64,000 nt of DNA from Nereida ignava. GTDB lineage: Bacteria > Pseudomonadota > Alphaproteobacteria > Rhodobacterales > Rhodobacteraceae. The DNA lies in assembly GCF_001049735.1 (NCBI RefSeq), contig NZ_CVPC01000002.1, forward strand, positions 310,001-374,000, in the 5' to 3' direction. The notes under the pieces were generated by a model. That model made no database searches, was not told the origin of the DNA, and was given only the letters and a program-made list of their open reading frames with translations. The translations under genes and the position numbers were made by a program. This document shows, piece after piece, positions 56,269 to 64,000 of the stretch. Every line of letters begins with the position of its first letter. The first letter of the stretch is position 1.

Positions 56269-56750
56269 GATGGAACCTGAAAGGTTGCGCGCAGCGAGCC
56301 AATGAAAAACCACAAAAACATAGCCAGCCACAGGACGCCAACTGCCACAAGCGCCTGCCCTTCGCCCACGAACCCTGCCGTAAGGCCATTCAAAAGCGCG
56401 AGGGGGGTTGCTGCAAAAAAGCTCCAGAACACCGCAAGCCGTGTGGTGAAGAATGTCCCCAACTTCGTAAATGGGCGTGTCACCACGTGGATCAAACCGG
56501 CGAAAATATAGAATAGCAGCGGCCAAAACAGCATCCAGCTGACAAACTCATAGGTCAACATTTGCGTAAGGTCGCCGCCCTGCTCAAACTGCTCGCGCGC
56601 AAGACGCGGCAGGCTTGATACGAACATCAGCAAACACCCCGCCATCAAAATGGCGAGGGCCCGATCCTCACGTTGACCAGCCGTCAGCAAGCGTCGCATG
56701 ACCTTTCCAGGCCCACGGTACGTCGCCACAATATCAGTGCTGACAGACAC
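56265..56750 (-). CDS. Yip1-like membrane protein inside the suf operon
   Basis: A 161-residue protein with about four helices (LAILMAGCLLMFVSSLP, MLFWPLLFYIFAGLIHVV, ALVAVGVLWLAMFLWFFIG). Looks related to the following gene. It begins one base after the sufD stop and its own stop overlaps the next start, so it belongs to the operon. Confidence 0.75.
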   Translation of the reverse strand: MSVSTDIVATYRGPGKVMRRLLTAGQREDRALAILMAGCLLMFVSSLPRLAREQFEQGGDLTQMLTYEFVSWMLFWPLLFYIFAGLIHVVTRPFTKLGTFFTTRLAVFWSFFAATPLALLNGLTAGFVGEGQALVAVGVLWLAMFLWFFIGSLRATFQVPS

Positions 56751-56751
56751 C

Positions 56752-58041
56752 CTAACCGCGGCGACGCATCAGCCACGCTTCGAGGCGGGCCAAGATGTCT
56801 TCCGAGATGTCGTCACTCTCAATCTCTTCGATGGCTTCTGCCAAAAACGATAGCACCAAAAGATCTTCAGCTGTCCCCTTCTCTACGCCGCGTGAGCGCA
56901 GATAAAACAAGGCTTCTTCGTTGATGGCACCTGATGTCGATCCGTGCGAGCAAGCAACGTCATCAGCGTAAATTTCAAGCTCTGGCTTGGCAAGGAATTG
57001 GCTATCATCATCAAGCAAAAGAGATTGGCTAATCTGATAGCCATCTGTTTTTTGCGCATCAGGCTGAACCAGAATTTTACCTTGGAAAACGCCGACCGCA
57101 CCGTTCCGCAGCACTTTCTTGAACACCTGACGGCTTTCACAGTTGACCGCGTCGTGGGTGATGAAAACCGTATCATCGTGGTGAAACGCACCGTCGCCCA
57201 TGCACGCGCCAGCAACAGATGCCTGTGCATCGTCGCCCGTCAGCTCAAGCACAACTTCGTTGCGGGTCAGCACACCGTTGGCGGTCATGGTGAAGGATTT
57301 AAAGACAGACTCTTTGCCCAAGCGGCCAAAGATGTGTGTCACCGCACGGCGCTCATGATCACGTCCTTGCGCACGGATGTGATGAAACACGCCAGTGTCA
57401 GCAACATCGACTTCCATGCATTTGTTAAAACGCGCTGCAGCAGGACCGTTTTCAAGCACAGTAACTTCCGCACCCGCATCAACCTTAATCACGTGGTGCA
57501 GGGTCGCGTCGCTGGTTGCATCGGCATGACGGTAAATCAGGCTAATCGGTTTGCTTGGCGTGCCAGTCACATGGATCAAAACGCCGTCGGTTGCCGTGGC
57601 AGAGTTCAGGGCCGCGAGCGGACGCTCAACTGGCGACTGACCTTTGGCTTCCAAAACACCATAGAGATCTTTCGCCCAGTGGATATCCGCGGCACCCGCA
57701 TCAGCAAGCCGCTCAATCGTAACACCCTCAGGCGCCATGTCGTCAGAGGCATCCACATCAAAAACACCATCGACGAACACTAACTTCAGCCGGTCGATAC
57801 CGTCATAAAGCGGCGCTTCGTCCGCTGCGTCAAATACGTCTGCGCTTTGGGCTACCGCTTCGGTCAATGTGCTTGGGTCAGTGTATTTCCAATACTCATC
57901 GCGCTTGGTCGGCAGACCCATTGCACGGAGCCGCGCCAAGGCGTCATCACGCGCCGCGGCAAGCCATGCACCGCTTTGTGGCACAGGCTGCGCGGCAAGG
58001 CGCGCATCAGTCAGGTTTGTTTTGATGTCAGGCAATCCCAT
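56752..58041 (-). CDS. sufD: Fe-S cluster assembly protein SufD
   Basis: A 429-residue beta-helix scaffold protein of the SufBCD complex. The conserved C-terminal area has ADDVACSHGSTSGAINEEA and LFYLRSRGV. The start at 58041 lies one base after the sufC stop (TGAGATG) and gives MGLPDIKTN; the frame is open further upstream but inside sufC. Confidence 0.93.
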   Translation of the reverse strand: MGLPDIKTNLTDARLAAQPVPQSGAWLAAARDDALARLRAMGLPTKRDEYWKYTDPSTLTEAVAQSADVFDAADEAPLYDGIDRLKLVFVDGVFDVDASDDMAPEGVTIERLADAGAADIHWAKDLYGVLEAKGQSPVERPLAALNSATATDGVLIHVTGTPSKPISLIYRHADATSDATLHHVIKVDAGAEVTVLENGPAAARFNKCMEVDVADTGVFHHIRAQGRDHERRAVTHIFGRLGKESVFKSFTMTANGVLTRNEVVLELTGDDAQASVAGACMGDGAFHHDDTVFITHDAVNCESRQVFKKVLRNGAVGVFQGKILVQPDAQKTDGYQISQSLLLDDDSQFLAKPELEIYADDVACSHGSTSGAINEEALFYLRSRGVEKGTAEDLLVLSFLAEAIEEIESDDISEDILARLEAWLMRRRG

Positions 58042-58042
58042 C

Positions 58043-58801
58043 TCAGGCCACCTCTTCAGCCAAGATGTCGGCGTAGCCATTTTGCTCAACTTCAAGCGCC
58101 AGCTCTGGGCCACCTGTTTTCACAATTCGACCGTTTGCCATGATATGCACAACGTCGGGTTTGATGTGATCGAGCAAACGTTGGTAGTGCGTAATCACCA
58201 AGAACGTGCGCCCTGCGTCACGCAGCGCATTCACGCCTTCCGACACAAGTTTCATCGCATCAACATCAAGGCCAGAGTCAGTCTCATCAAGGATGCACAT
58301 CTTTGGCTCAAGCATTGCCATCTGCAAAATCTCGTTGCGCTTTTTCTCACCACCGGAAAAGCCCACATTAACAGGACGCTTCAGCATCTCTGCGTCAATT
58401 TTGAGCGTTTTGGCTTTCTCGCGCACAACCTTCAAGAAATCACCTGCAGAAAGTTCTTCCTCACCACGCGCTTTGCGCTGTGCGTTCACCGCTGTGCGCA
58501 GAAACGTCATGTTCCCAACACCGGGGATTTCCACAGGATATTGAAACGCCAAAAATAGACCAGCCGCAGCACGCTCTTCGGGTTCCATGTCGAGCACATC
58601 TTCGCCCTGCAAATGCGCTGAGCCTTCCGTAACCTCATAGCCATCCTTGCCAGACAGCACATACGAAAGCGTCGATTTACCAGACCCGTTTGGCCCCATA
58701 ATCGCGTGCACTTTGCCCGCTTCCAAAGACAGATCAACGCCTTTTAGGATTTGCTTGTCTTCGTCTTCCAATTTTACGTGCAGGTTCTTGATCTCTAGCA
58801 T
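58043..58801 (-). CDS. sufC: Fe-S assembly ATPase SufC
   Basis: A 252-residue soluble ABC ATPase. Walker A GPNGSGKST, signature FSGGEKKRNEILQMA, Walker B MCILDETDSGLD. It drives conformational change of SufB-SufD for cluster assembly. A 139-base gap with no gene separates it from sufB. Confidence 0.95.
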   Translation of the reverse strand: MLEIKNLHVKLEDEDKQILKGVDLSLEAGKVHAIMGPNGSGKSTLSYVLSGKDGYEVTEGSAHLQGEDVLDMEPEERAAAGLFLAFQYPVEIPGVGNMTFLRTAVNAQRKARGEEELSAGDFLKVVREKAKTLKIDAEMLKRPVNVGFSGGEKKRNEILQMAMLEPKMCILDETDSGLDVDAMKLVSEGVNALRDAGRTFLVITHYQRLLDHIKPDVVHIMANGRIVKTGGPELALEVEQNGYADILAEEVA

Positions 58802-58940
58802 CGGTAGTGTCCTTCGTATGCGGCTGACCGGTTCAGTTGAAGCAAACTCATTTTTTTACTTTAACTACGAACCGTAAGCCTTTGTATTCATGTTTTTAGT
58901 AGATCGATATCCACCAAATTAATTCAGAGTAAAGTGCAGG

Positions 58941-60446
58941 TTATCCAACCGACCCTTCAAGTGAAATGGCAACAAGCGCCTGTGCTTCCATCGCAAATTC
59001 CATGGGCAGCGCCTGAAGCACTTCCTTACAGAAACCATTCACGACCAATGCAACCGCCTCTTCCTCGTCCATACCGCGCTGGCGGCAGTAAAAGAGCTGC
59101 TCATCATCGACTTTTGATGTGGTCGCCTCATGCTCAACACGGCTCGAGTTGTTCTTCACCTCGATGTACGGCACCGTGTGAGCACCACATTTATCACCGA
59201 TCAGAAGGCTGTCACACTGGGTATAGTTGCGCGAATTCTTCGCTTTGGGGTGCATCGAAACCAAACCACGATAGGTATTCTGCGCTTTGCCCGCGCTGAT
59301 CCCTTTCGACACGATCCGTGACTTGGTGTTCTTGCCCAAGTGCACCATCTTTGTACCAGTGTCGGCCTGCTGCATGTTGTTGGCAATCGCAATTGAGTAG
59401 AACTCACCTTGCGTATCGTTGCCGCGCAAAATGCAGCTTGGGTATTTCCAAGTCACCGCAGAGCCGGTCTCCACTTGCGTCCACATCACTTTTGCACGGT
59501 CGCCACGACAATCGGCGCGCTTGGTCACAAAGTTGTAGATGCCGCCTTTGCCGTCTTCGTCACCGGGGTACCAGTTCTGAACGGTCGAGTATTTTACTTC
59601 CGCGTCTTCTTCGATGACGATCTCAACAACGGCAGCGTGTAACTGTGCTGTGTCACGTTGTGGCGCCGTGCACCCTTCCAAGTAAGACACGTATGAGCCT
59701 TTGTCGGCGATGATCAGTGTGCGCTCAAACTGTCCTGTGTTTTCAGCATTGATCCGGAAATACGTGCTCAGCTCCATCGGGCAACGCACACCCGGCGGCA
59801 CGTAAACAAACGAACCATCCGAGAAAACGGCAGAATTGAGCGTCGCGTAATAGTTATCACTGACCGGTACGACAGAACCGAGGTACTTCTTCACCAATTC
59901 GGGGTGCTCACGAATGGCCTCCGAGATGGAGCAGAATATCACACCAGCTTTGGCAAGCTCATCCTTAAATGTTGTGCCAACAGAAACACTGTCAAACACC
60001 GCATCCACGGCCACTTTACGCTCTTCTTCCGGCGCTTCTACACCAGCGAGCAACGCCTGTTCCTTCAGCGGAATTCCCAGCTTTTCATATGTCGCCAACA
60101 GCTTGGGATCGACCTCATCAAGTGACTTGGGCTTTTCCACCATACTTTTCGGACGCGCGTAATAGTACTGATCCTGAAAATCGATTTTGGGATAGCTCAC
60201 CATCGCCCACTCTGGCTCGGTCATCTTTTCCCACCGCTCAAAGGCCTGCAGACGCCATTCGGTCATCCACTCGGGCTCTTCGTTCTTTTCAGAGATCAGC
60301 TTTACGATATCGGTGTTCACGCCCTTAGGCGCGTATTCCATCTCGATATCCGTGTTCCAGCCGTATTTATACGTCCCCGACAGCTCTTTGACTGCATCCA
60401 CAGTTTCCTGATCGACGCCGTCTTTGACTTCTACATCCAAGCTCAT
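58941..60446 (-). CDS. sufB: Fe-S cluster assembly protein SufB
   Basis: A 501-residue scaffold on which the cluster is built. Conserved parts: [34 protein letters not shown], and the C-terminal [20 protein letters not shown]. The start at 60446 (MSLDVEVK) has AAGGGA upstream; an in-frame codon at 60479 is less likely. Residues of the sulfur channel and terminal Cys are present. Confidence 0.95.
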   Translation of the reverse strand: MSLDVEVKDGVDQETVDAVKELSGTYKYGWNTDIEMEYAPKGVNTDIVKLISEKNEEPEWMTEWRLQAFERWEKMTEPEWAMVSYPKIDFQDQYYYARPKSMVEKPKSLDEVDPKLLATYEKLGIPLKEQALLAGVEAPEEERKVAVDAVFDSVSVGTTFKDELAKAGVIFCSISEAIREHPELVKKYLGSVVPVSDNYYATLNSAVFSDGSFVYVPPGVRCPMELSTYFRINAENTGQFERTLIIADKGSYVSYLEGCTAPQRDTAQLHAAVVEIVIEEDAEVKYSTVQNWYPGDEDGKGGIYNFVTKRADCRGDRAKVMWTQVETGSAVTWKYPSCILRGNDTQGEFYSIAIANNMQQADTGTKMVHLGKNTKSRIVSKGISAGKAQNTYRGLVSMHPKAKNSRNYTQCDSLLIGDKCGAHTVPYIEVKNNSSRVEHEATTSKVDDEQLFYCRQRGMDEEEAVALVVNGFCKEVLQALPMEFAMEAQALVAISLEGSVG

Positions 60447-60516
60447 CTCGATTTCCCTTCCTATGGCCCCGTTTGGCACTCTGTTTTTCAGCGCGCCCCC
60501 ACGGGGCTTTCGTCGT

Positions 60517-61560
60517 TCATGCAGCGCGTGCGCGCCACTTCTGTTCTGCTTTCAACCAGGCCTGCGCAAACCGCAGCACCTGACCTTCTGTTGTCTCCGG
60601 CCCAAGCGACACACGGATCGCTGAGCTCGCCTCGGTCTCTGAGTAGCCCATCGCCTGCAACACACCGCTGGCGCGGACTTTGCCGCTGCTGCACGCACTA
60701 CCGGCAGAAACCGCAAACCCAGCGAGATCCATCGCCATGACCTGTGTCTCGCCCTTCCAACCGGACGTGATGAAGCAACTCGTATTCGGCAGCCGTTCAA
60801 GACCTTTCCCGACACAAATAGTCTGGTTAGCACCGGACGCAAGGGAGTTTTCTAGAATAATTCTAAGTTCTGTGATCCGTTCCCAAACACCGTCAGCTAA
60901 ATCACGCGCTGCTGCCTCGGCCGCAGCCCCGAAACCAGCGATCCCGATTACATTTTCAGTACCAGACCGCCGCCCCATTTCTTGGCCGCCGCCCTTAATT
61001 TGCGCCTGCAGATCAGTTCCTTGCGGAAACACCACTGCGCCGACGCCTTTGGGACCACCAAGTTTGTGACCGGAAACCAACCCCATTCGGATGCCCGTCC
61101 AGTCAAAGGCAAGCGGCAGCTTCCCGAACCCTTGGGTCAAATCGCTCACCGCAAGACCAGATGGCAATTTTTGGATCACACCAGTTTCAGAATTGGCAAT
61201 CTGAACACATGATTGCCCTGCGTTAGACACCTGAACCTGCCCCTCTTTCAGGGGTAAATCCGGCGTGACCCAAGCCGCAACCGCGTCATGCTCAATCGGT
61301 GCTGCGTGCAAATCCCGCCCTGCAAGCGCAAGTGCGGCGCTTTCTGTGGCAGACGACGTAAAGACAATATCACTGCCCGCTGCACCAAGTGCATCACTGA
61401 TCTGCTGGCGGGCGCGCTCTACAATCGCTTTGGCTGCGCGTCCCTCACTATGAACACTCGATGGATTACCAACCGCATCCATCGCCGCAATCATCGCAGC
61501 GCGCGCCTCGGGCCGCAAAGGGGCCGTGGCGTTGTAATCAAGATATGTACGCGGACCCAT
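60517..61560 (-). CDS. Cysteine desulfurase, NifS/IscS type
   Basis: A 347-residue group I desulfurase. Opening [21 protein letters not shown] Lys in [11 protein letters not shown], and catalytic Cys in [11 protein letters not shown]. It is shorter than IscS (about 400) and belongs to the short NifS-like class beside iscR in this group. The operon thus has two desulfurases of different groups (this and SufS). Starts four bases after the iscR stop region. Confidence 0.88.
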   Translation of the reverse strand: MGPRTYLDYNATAPLRPEARAAMIAAMDAVGNPSSVHSEGRAAKAIVERARQQISDALGAAGSDIVFTSSATESAALALAGRDLHAAPIEHDAVAAWVTPDLPLKEGQVQVSNAGQSCVQIANSETGVIQKLPSGLAVSDLTQGFGKLPLAFDWTGIRMGLVSGHKLGGPKGVGAVVFPQGTDLQAQIKGGGQEMGRRSGTENVIGIAGFGAAAEAAARDLADGVWERITELRIILENSLASGANQTICVGKGLERLPNTSCFITSGWKGETQVMAMDLAGFAVSAGSACSSGKVRASGVLQAMGYSETEASSAIRVSLGPETTEGQVLRFAQAWLKAEQKWRARAA

Positions 61561-61566
61561 CACAGC

Positions 61567-62025
61567 TTAGTCGTCCACAACTTCAAACAGGTTTGGCACC
61601 GCCGGACACGGCGCAAGCCCGTTGCCCACAACGTCACTAAGCCGCGTTTGGTGCAAAAACACATAGACATGCGCGCTCAGCCCTTCCCACAACCGATTGG
61701 TCATGCTCTGCGCGCGACTGCCAGACAACCCACCAGAAGCCCCCGCACCTGTGTGTAGCGCGTTTACCGTCTCATCTACCGCCGCAAGAATATCCACCAC
61801 CCGAATTTCAGACGCCGCGCGTCCCAAACGGTAGCCCCCACCCGGCCCGCGCACGGAACTTACCAGTTCTGCGCGCCGCAACTTCACAAATAACTGCTCC
61901 AGATATGGCATCGAGATATCCTGCCGCTTGGCAATTTCACCAAGAGACGTCAGCTGATCCGCCGGTTGAAGTGCCAAATCCGCCAGAGCAACCATCGCAT
62001 AGCGCCCCTTAGTGCTTAATTTCAT
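61567..62025 (-). CDS. iscR: Rrf2-family regulator IscR, without the usual three cysteines
   Basis: A 152-residue winged-helix regulator at the head of the suf operon (MKLSTKGRYAMVALADLAL, SVRGPGGGYRLGR). In Escherichia coli IscR three Cys bind the cluster just after the dimer helix; here the matching stretch is TGAGASGGLSGSRAQSMT and has none. The only Cys is in LAPCPAVPN near the C-terminus. A one-Cys IscR that still binds Fe-S is known from Rhodobacter sphaeroides, so this should be the same type. Confidence 0.9.
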   Translation of the reverse strand: MKLSTKGRYAMVALADLALQPADQLTSLGEIAKRQDISMPYLEQLFVKLRRAELVSSVRGPGGGYRLGRAASEIRVVDILAAVDETVNALHTGAGASGGLSGSRAQSMTNRLWEGLSAHVYVFLHQTRLSDVVGNGLAPCPAVPNLFEVVDD

Positions 62026-62112
62026 GGCAAAATATTCCCAATTGATTGACGATCTAACCGTTTGCGCATAGGTCGATAAGACCTGCTTGGCCTACGCCAG
62101 ATCAGACACAAC

Positions 62113-62127
62113 TTAGAACCGTTCTAA
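62113..62127. promoter_or_regulatory. Irr-type iron control box before iscR-suf
   Basis: TTAGAACCGTTCTAA is a perfect palindrome matching the Irr/ICE pattern TTTAGAAnnnTTCTAAA over most positions. It is 88 bases upstream of iscR and 108 bases from the divergent hydrolase. Irr is the heme- and iron-responsive Fur relative of alphaproteobacteria. A second small inverted repeat, AGGTC...GACCT (62070-62084), lies between it and iscR. Confidence 0.65.
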
Positions 62128-62234
62128 AGTTCTCAACCGGCGGCGTCAATACGCACCCCGCACTGAGTGAACCGCGAACAGATATCGTCCGAAGCGCACG
62201 CAGCCCCGCGGCGCAGCCACATTAAGGGACCCCT

Positions 62235-62888
62235 ATGCCCGAAGTCATTTTCCCTGGCCCCGAAGGCCGCCTCGAAGGTCGTTACCACCCCCAGAAAGAA
62301 AAAGACGCGCCTATTGCTATCGTTCTTCATCCACACCCGCAATTCGGCGGCACGATGAACAACAAGGTCGTCTACAACCTGCACTACGCGTTTTACAACA
62401 TGGGCTTCACGGTCCTGCGGTTTAACTTCCGCGGCGTAGGACGCAGCCAAGGTGAATATGACCAAGGGGTCGGCGAGCTGTCAGATGCGGCATCTGCACT
62501 GGATTACCTGCAGTCGATGAACAACAACTCCAAACACTGCTGGGTCGCTGGCTTTTCGTTTGGCGCGTGGATCGGTATGCAGCTGTTGATGCGCCGCCCT
62601 GAAATCACGGGGTTCATCTCGGTCTCACCGCCCGCCAATATGTACGACTTCTCGTTCTTGGCGCCCTGCCCGTCATCTGGCCTGATCATCAACGGTTCAA
62701 ACGACCGTGTCGCACCACCCGCCGACACCGTGAACCTCGTGAATAAGCTGCACGAACAAAAAGGCATCACCATCACCCATGATGAGGTGCCGGGCGCTGG
62801 TCACTTCTTTGAAGAAGACCACATGGACACACTGATCGATACAACGACCAGCTACGTCCAACGTCGTTTAACCGAAAACACACGCTAA
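62235..62888 (+). CDS. Alpha/beta hydrolase, dienelactone-hydrolase-like
   Basis: A 217-residue soluble hydrolase. Oxyanion-side HPHPQFGGTMNNKVV, nucleophile elbow AGFSFGAWIGMQ (Ser), acid INGSNDRVAPP and His PGAGHFFEEDH complete the triad. This small family is widespread and of unknown substrate. Divergent from iscR and possibly sharing its control region. Confidence 0.82.
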   Translation: MPEVIFPGPEGRLEGRYHPQKEKDAPIAIVLHPHPQFGGTMNNKVVYNLHYAFYNMGFTVLRFNFRGVGRSQGEYDQGVGELSDAASALDYLQSMNNNSKHCWVAGFSFGAWIGMQLLMRRPEITGFISVSPPANMYDFSFLAPCPSSGLIINGSNDRVAPPADTVNLVNKLHEQKGITITHDEVPGAGHFFEEDHMDTLIDTTTSYVQRRLTENTR

Positions 62889-62967
62889 AAATTAGGCGCA
62901 GCTTTCAACGGCTGCGTCTGCTCCTATACCGTTACCAGTACGATCTTTCCGCCCTAAGGAACCGCCC

Positions 62968-63210
62968 ATGGACGACCTTCAAAAGATGGCTTCTGAGTTG
63001 GCAGCCGAGTGTATCGCCGTCCAAAAAGAAATTGGCGACGAACGGCTTTTCATTCAGGTCGCATCTGTGTTGGGCGCCTCCTCGCAAACTCTTGAGGAAG
63101 CCTTTCTGACCAACGTGCGCACGAAAATGGCCGCTGAAAAAGCCCGCGCGTTTCTTGTTGAAACTTTGCGCGTCCACCGCGCTTCCACGGATACCAACCC
63201 ACACACATGA
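62968..63210 (+). CDS. Small conserved-looking protein, unknown
   Basis: An 80-residue, mainly helical protein (MDDLQKMASELAAECIAV). AAGGA lies nine bases before the ATG. Its stop overlaps the next start (ATGA), so it forms an operon with the HD-domain gene. No known domain recognised. Confidence 0.65.
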   Translation: MDDLQKMASELAAECIAVQKEIGDERLFIQVASVLGASSQTLEEAFLTNVRTKMAAEKARAFLVETLRVHRASTDTNPHT

Positions 63211-64000
63211 CCGATGCCACCCACTGGCCAGTTCCTGCGCCGGACACGCCCCATGATCTTGATCAGCAATTGACGTTCCTGCGCGAGATCGACCGGCTGA
63301 AGCAGATCAACCGCAACAACCTTTTGACCACCAATGCGCGCCCTGAAAATACCGCCGAGCACAGTTGGCACGTAGCACTTCTTGCACTGGTCGCCGCCCC
63401 CTATTTCCCCAAACCGGTCGACGTTGACCGCGCGATCGCAATGCTGTTGATCCACGACATTGTTGAGATCGACGCAGGCGACCACCCAATTCATTTGCGT
63501 CACGACAACGCCGCAATTGCCGCCAAAGAAGAAGCAGCTGCCACCCGCCTTTTTGGACTTTTGCCAGCCGCACAAGGCGCCGCACTTCATACATTGTGGC
63601 GCGAATTTGATACTGGCACATCTGACACAGCGGTTTTTGCACGAAGTTGCGATCACCTTCACCCAGAACTGATGGTAATGACGGGCGCACGCGCCAGTGA
63701 TGACCATATCCAAATCGGCGTTGATAACCTTGCGACGGGCCGCGCCTCGCGCCTCAAGCAAACTTGGCCAGCTGCGTATGAGTTACTGGATGCGTTGCAC
63801 CACGACCAAGCTATAACAGGGCCACTGGCCGACATCACCGCATTCATCCATCAGACAGACGCGCTGAAACAAGTCCTACGCGCCACACCCATTTTGAGTG
63901 ACCCACGGCTGGAAAACTCGGGCGAGCACAGCTGGCATCTCGCCATGTTCGGGCTGATCTTGTCAGGTCACGCAACAGATCTTTTGGCAGATACGCAGGC
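63207..64000 (+). CDS. HD-domain hydrolase with two HD units (cut by window end)
   Basis: The frame from ATG 63207 is open to the window end (264 residues). The first HD unit has ARPENTAEHSWHVALLALV and MLLIHDIVEIDAGDH (His-Asp metal pair), then FARSCDHLHPELM. A second unit begins at about residue 220 with DALKQVLRATPILSDPRL and ENSGEHSWHLAMFGLIL, the opening of another HD domain of the YfbR type. Relatives with a single domain (about 190) hydrolyse 5'-deoxynucleotides or similar. So this is a tandem HD protein; the rest lies beyond the window. Confidence 0.8.
   Translation, partial: MTDATHWPVPAPDTPHDLDQQLTFLREIDRLKQINRNNLLTTNARPENTAEHSWHVALLALVAAPYFPKPVDVDRAIAMLLIHDIVEIDAGDHPIHLRHDNAAIAAKEEAAATRLFGLLPAAQGAALHTLWREFDTGTSDTAVFARSCDHLHPELMVMTGARASDDHIQIGVDNLATGRASRLKQTWPAAYELLDALHHDQAITGPLADITAFIHQTDALKQVLRATPILSDPRLENSGEHSWHLAMFGLILSGHATDLLADTQ

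Overview
The window looks like chromosomal DNA of a marine alphaproteobacterium of the Roseobacter group (Rhodobacterales). No rRNA or marker search was possible, so this rests on gene content and layout: an ACP/ketosynthase pair beside lpxD, an RNase E with an acidic insert near its N-terminus, a suf operon with two Yip1-like membrane genes inside it and an IscR that lacks the usual three cysteines, an Irr-type iron box, and a methionine-synthase-like system divided over separate genes. Base composition looks even (GC in the mid-fifties by eye). I saw no insertion sequence, prophage or CRISPR array.

Layout. 1-1.7 kb: end of xerD, then a CorC-type membrane protein. 1.7-4.5 kb: HerA-like ATPase, a gap with two candidate small RNAs, and an IalB-family secreted protein. 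4.5-9.8 kb: a minus-strand run of L,D-transpeptidase, lpxD, an acyl carrier protein and a ketosynthase (cell envelope), with a divergent DUF882 peptidase-like gene. 9.9-17.7 kb: TfoX C-terminal protein, ndk, ABC-F/marC/aspartic protease operon, then ccdA, a membrane hydrolase and a cytochrome P450 whose 5' end seems frame-shifted at a six-base homopolymer; tusA. 17.7-24.2 kb: RNase E with a long leader, and a DctB/DctD pair whose DctD lacks GAFTGA. 24.2-26.1 kb: purQ, purS, purC. 26.2-31.2 kb: an MprF-like protein, then a homocysteine methyltransferase, a corrinoid protein, a DUF1638 protein and sufE. 31.3-37.5 kb: lipoprotein, RNase D, purN, purM, tRNA-Ile2(CAT), an EnvZ-like kinase, a metallo-beta-lactamase-fold hydrolase and tRNA-Asn.

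37.6-53.5 kb is the most unusual part: a large catabolic island read outward from a shared regulatory gap at 40.0-40.4 kb. Leftward are an ectoine-hydrolase-like M24 protein and an ArgE-like M20 deacetylase. Rightward are a class III aminotransferase, DUF1989, a diaminopropionate-ammonia-lyase-like enzyme, a metal-type M24 hydrolase, an Asp/Glu-racemase-family protein, a complete Pot-type ABC transporter with odd permeases, a DadA-like oxidase and an Ldh2-family dehydrogenase. The set resembles hydroxyectoine/ectoine degradation in outline, but several standard members are absent or replaced, so the substrate is open. It is my main candidate for an undescribed system.

53.6-64 kb: a small beta-barrel-like protein without a normal start codon, tRNA-Arg(CCG), the iscR-nifS-sufBCD-yip1-yip1-sufS operon on the minus strand behind an Irr-type box, a divergent alpha/beta hydrolase, a small conserved-looking protein, and the beginning of a protein with two successive HD domains that runs off the end of the window.
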